From the NCBI GenBank assembly GCA_017458145.1, contig JAFTGA010000016.1, positions 1 to 47,506 on the forward strand: a DNA stretch of 47,506 bases, written 5' to 3'. Within the stretch, counting starts at the first letter, position 1, and every line of letters begins with the position of its first letter. The notes beneath the pieces were generated by a model. That model made no database searches. It saw nothing but the letters and a program-made list of their open reading frames with translations, and was not told the origin of the DNA. The position numbers were made by a program, and so were the translations under genes. The stretch comes from Bacteroidales bacterium. Lineage in GTDB: Bacteria > Bacteroidota > Bacteroidia > Bacteroidales > UBA932. This document shows, piece by piece, positions 43,439-47,506 of the stretch.

Positions 43439-44722
43439 ATGAAACGTTTTCTTTCAGTCATATTCTTTGTTCTGGTGTGCTTCGCCAGCAGCGCACAGAT
43501 ACCGGCAGGTGTCTGGAGCGGGAAGGTAGAAGTCCGGCAGGGGGTTTCTCTCGGGTTGGTCTTCCGCTTTTCGGAAGAAGGCGGATGCACGCTGGACGTC
43601 CCGGACCAGGGCGCGCGGGGCATCCCTGCGCAGGCCACGGCAACACTGGTAGGCATCAAGATCACGGTCCCGTCGATCGGAGCGGCTTTCGAAGGGGTGC
43701 GGCTGGCCAGGGGAATCAGCGGAAGTTTTACGCAGCGCGGTGTCTCTTTCCCGTTGACGCTGTCGCCGGGCGAACCGCGCCTGAACCGCCCCCAGACCCC
43801 GCAGGGTCCCTTCCCCTATCAGACAGAGGAAATCTCATTCAGCAACGGGGATGCCACCCTGCGCGGTACGCTCACGCTTCCGGAAGGTTGTACGCGCCAG
43901 ACCCCCGTGCTCCTGCTCGTTACGGGCAGCGGCCAGCAGAATCGGGATGAGGAAATCTTTGAGCACAAGCCGTTTGCGGTCATCGCTGATTACCTTGCGC
44001 GGAGGGGGATCGCGACGCTCCGCTACGATGACCGGGGCTTCGGTGAATCTACGGGAGATGTGCTGTCGGCTACCACGGAAGACTTCAAGGAAGATGCCCG
44101 GGCGGGTATCGACCTGCTGCGCGAAAGATTTGCCAGAGTGGGCGTCCTCGGCCATAGTGAGGGCGGGACCATCGCCCTGATGCTGGCCGCTGAAGGCAAG
44201 ATCGATTTCGTGGTCAGCCTGGCGGGTATGGTTGTATCCGGCGCCCGGACGTTGCTGGCGCAGAACCACGCTGCGCTGCTCCAGGCCGGATTTCCGGAAA
44301 GTGAGACCATTCGCTACTGTGATGCGCTGGAGAAGGCTTTTGCGCAGATTTCCGCCGGGGAGCAGCCCGCTGCTTCCATCGATGACTACGACCTGCCGGA
44401 AGCCTTGAGACAGAATTACAAGCTGGCCATCACCCAGTTCTTGACGCCCTATATGCGATATTTCATCACCCTGGATGCCACGAAGCTGTTGGGGCAGGTC
44501 CGCTGTCCCGTATTGGCGCTGAACGGCACCAAGGACACCCAGGTGGATGCAGCCACGAACCTGGGCGCGTTGGAGGAGGGCCTTCCGGCTGCCCGCATTA
44601 TCCGGTGTGAGGGGCTGAACCATCTGTTCCAGCATTGCCGGACCGGCCTCGCCACCGAATATCGCGAAATCGAGGAGACCATCGCTCCGGAGGTCCTGGA
44701 ATGGATTGCCGGCTGGATTTAG
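43439..44722 (+). CDS. Secreted alpha/beta hydrolase
   Basis: This 427-aa protein has a signal peptide (MKRFLSVIFFVLVCFASSAQ) and an N-terminal beta domain of about 100 residues. The hydrolase domain has LLLVTGSGQQNRDEE, RYDDRGFGESTG, the nucleophile elbow GVLGHSEGGTIA, a likely acid in LALNGTKDTQVD and a final His in CEGLNHLFQH. It fits the Bacteroidetes esterase/lipase-like family of COG1073 type; the substrate is unknown. It lies inside the pair of inverted double-hairpin elements with the RAYT gene, and its stop is 2 bp from the right copy. Confidence 0.88.
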   Translation: MKRFLSVIFFVLVCFASSAQIPAGVWSGKVEVRQGVSLGLVFRFSEEGGCTLDVPDQGARGIPAQATATLVGIKITVPSIGAAFEGVRLARGISGSFTQRGVSFPLTLSPGEPRLNRPQTPQGPFPYQTEEISFSNGDATLRGTLTLPEGCTRQTPVLLLVTGSGQQNRDEEIFEHKPFAVIADYLARRGIATLRYDDRGFGESTGDVLSATTEDFKEDARAGIDLLRERFARVGVLGHSEGGTIALMLAAEGKIDFVVSLAGMVVSGARTLLAQNHAALLQAGFPESETIRYCDALEKAFAQISAGEQPAASIDDYDLPEALRQNYKLAITQFLTPYMRYFITLDATKLLGQVRCPVLALNGTKDTQVDAATNLGALEEGLPAARIIRCEGLNHLFQHCRTGLATEYREIEETIAPEVLEWIAGWI

Positions 44723-44723
44723 A

Positions 44724-44810
44724 CACCTCGCCCGGAAAAGGCGGGAAATCCGGGCGACCCCTGGCGATAGAGCTGGGGGTCGCCCGTTTTCAGGGGGTGA
44801 AACGGGCGAG
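44724..44810. repeat. 87-bp double-hairpin (BIME-like) element, right copy
   Basis: Inverted counterpart of 42328-42414, occupying almost all the space between the hydrolase stop and the metH stop. Hairpins: TCGCCCGGA with TCCGGGCGA, then CGCCCGTTTTCA with TGAAACGGGCG. It may also serve as a bidirectional terminator. Confidence 0.88.
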
Positions 44811-44819
44811 GTACCGCTC

Positions 44820-47506
<2,687 letters not shown>

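Overview
The window is a chromosomal segment of a fairly GC-rich member of the Bacteroidales. The support is: Bacteroidetes-type -7 boxes (TAnnTTTG) before many genes and no Shine-Dalgarno sequences; TonB-dependent receptors with carboxypeptidase-regulatory N-termini; BACON-domain lipoproteins; an Mpi-family DNA invertase; DUF5020 and YARHG proteins; and the Bacteroidetes form of rnr, rsgA, gpmI and metH. I cannot name a genus. An uncultured gut lineage such as Rikenellaceae or UBA932 would fit. Coding density is very high, with many ATGA or few-base overlaps.

Layout. 1-122: start of a probable Rpn-type PD-(D/E)XK nuclease/transposase, cut by the window edge. 459-4467: secreted S41 peptidase, then convergent miaA, smpB and metK; metK carries an in-frame amber codon. 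4631-12091: two divergent paralogous TonB-dependent receptors (1088 and 1119 aa) with an Mpi-family serine invertase between them. A 22-bp inverted repeat containing both receptors' -7 boxes flanks the invertase. 12107-20853: secreted degradative genes (BACON/OB-fold lipoprotein, NUC1 endonuclease lipoprotein, EEP-family lipoprotein, M3 oligopeptidase lipoprotein, GH2 glycosidase). 20936-23669: AT-richer restriction-modification pair (5mC methyltransferase and Bpu10I-like endonuclease). 23695-26153: gpmI-manA. 26178-29149: rnr with YtxH, holin-like and small genes on the minus strand. 29270-31921: purine salvage cassette (apt, Tsx-like outer-membrane protein, NCS2 permease). 31914-36842: ogt, small membrane protein, MATE pump, rsgA, prenyl synthase, rdgB. 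36850-42297: two unrecognised proteins, a gene remnant, cysS, exonuclease III, a YARHG protein and a U32 peptidase. 42328-44810: a REP-associated tyrosine transposase (RAYT) and an alpha/beta hydrolase bracketed by inverted 87-bp double-hairpin elements. 44820-47506: metH, running off the right end.

Two themes stand out. First, 7.9-16.4 kb looks like an outer-membrane uptake system whose receptor promoters may be rearranged by the invertase between them. Its downstream lipoproteins carry OB folds and two nuclease-type domains, so nucleic acid is the natural candidate substrate. The purine salvage cassette lies 13 kb further on. This is an inference from domain content and context. Second, short palindromic repeats have spread through the segment and sit in frame inside coding sequences: three in metH, one in manA, and a 103-bp nested palindrome in rnr. 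A RAYT enzyme with its own double-hairpin elements is also present. The amber codon in metK, the shortened MiaA and the paralog remnant before cysS are further irregularities.
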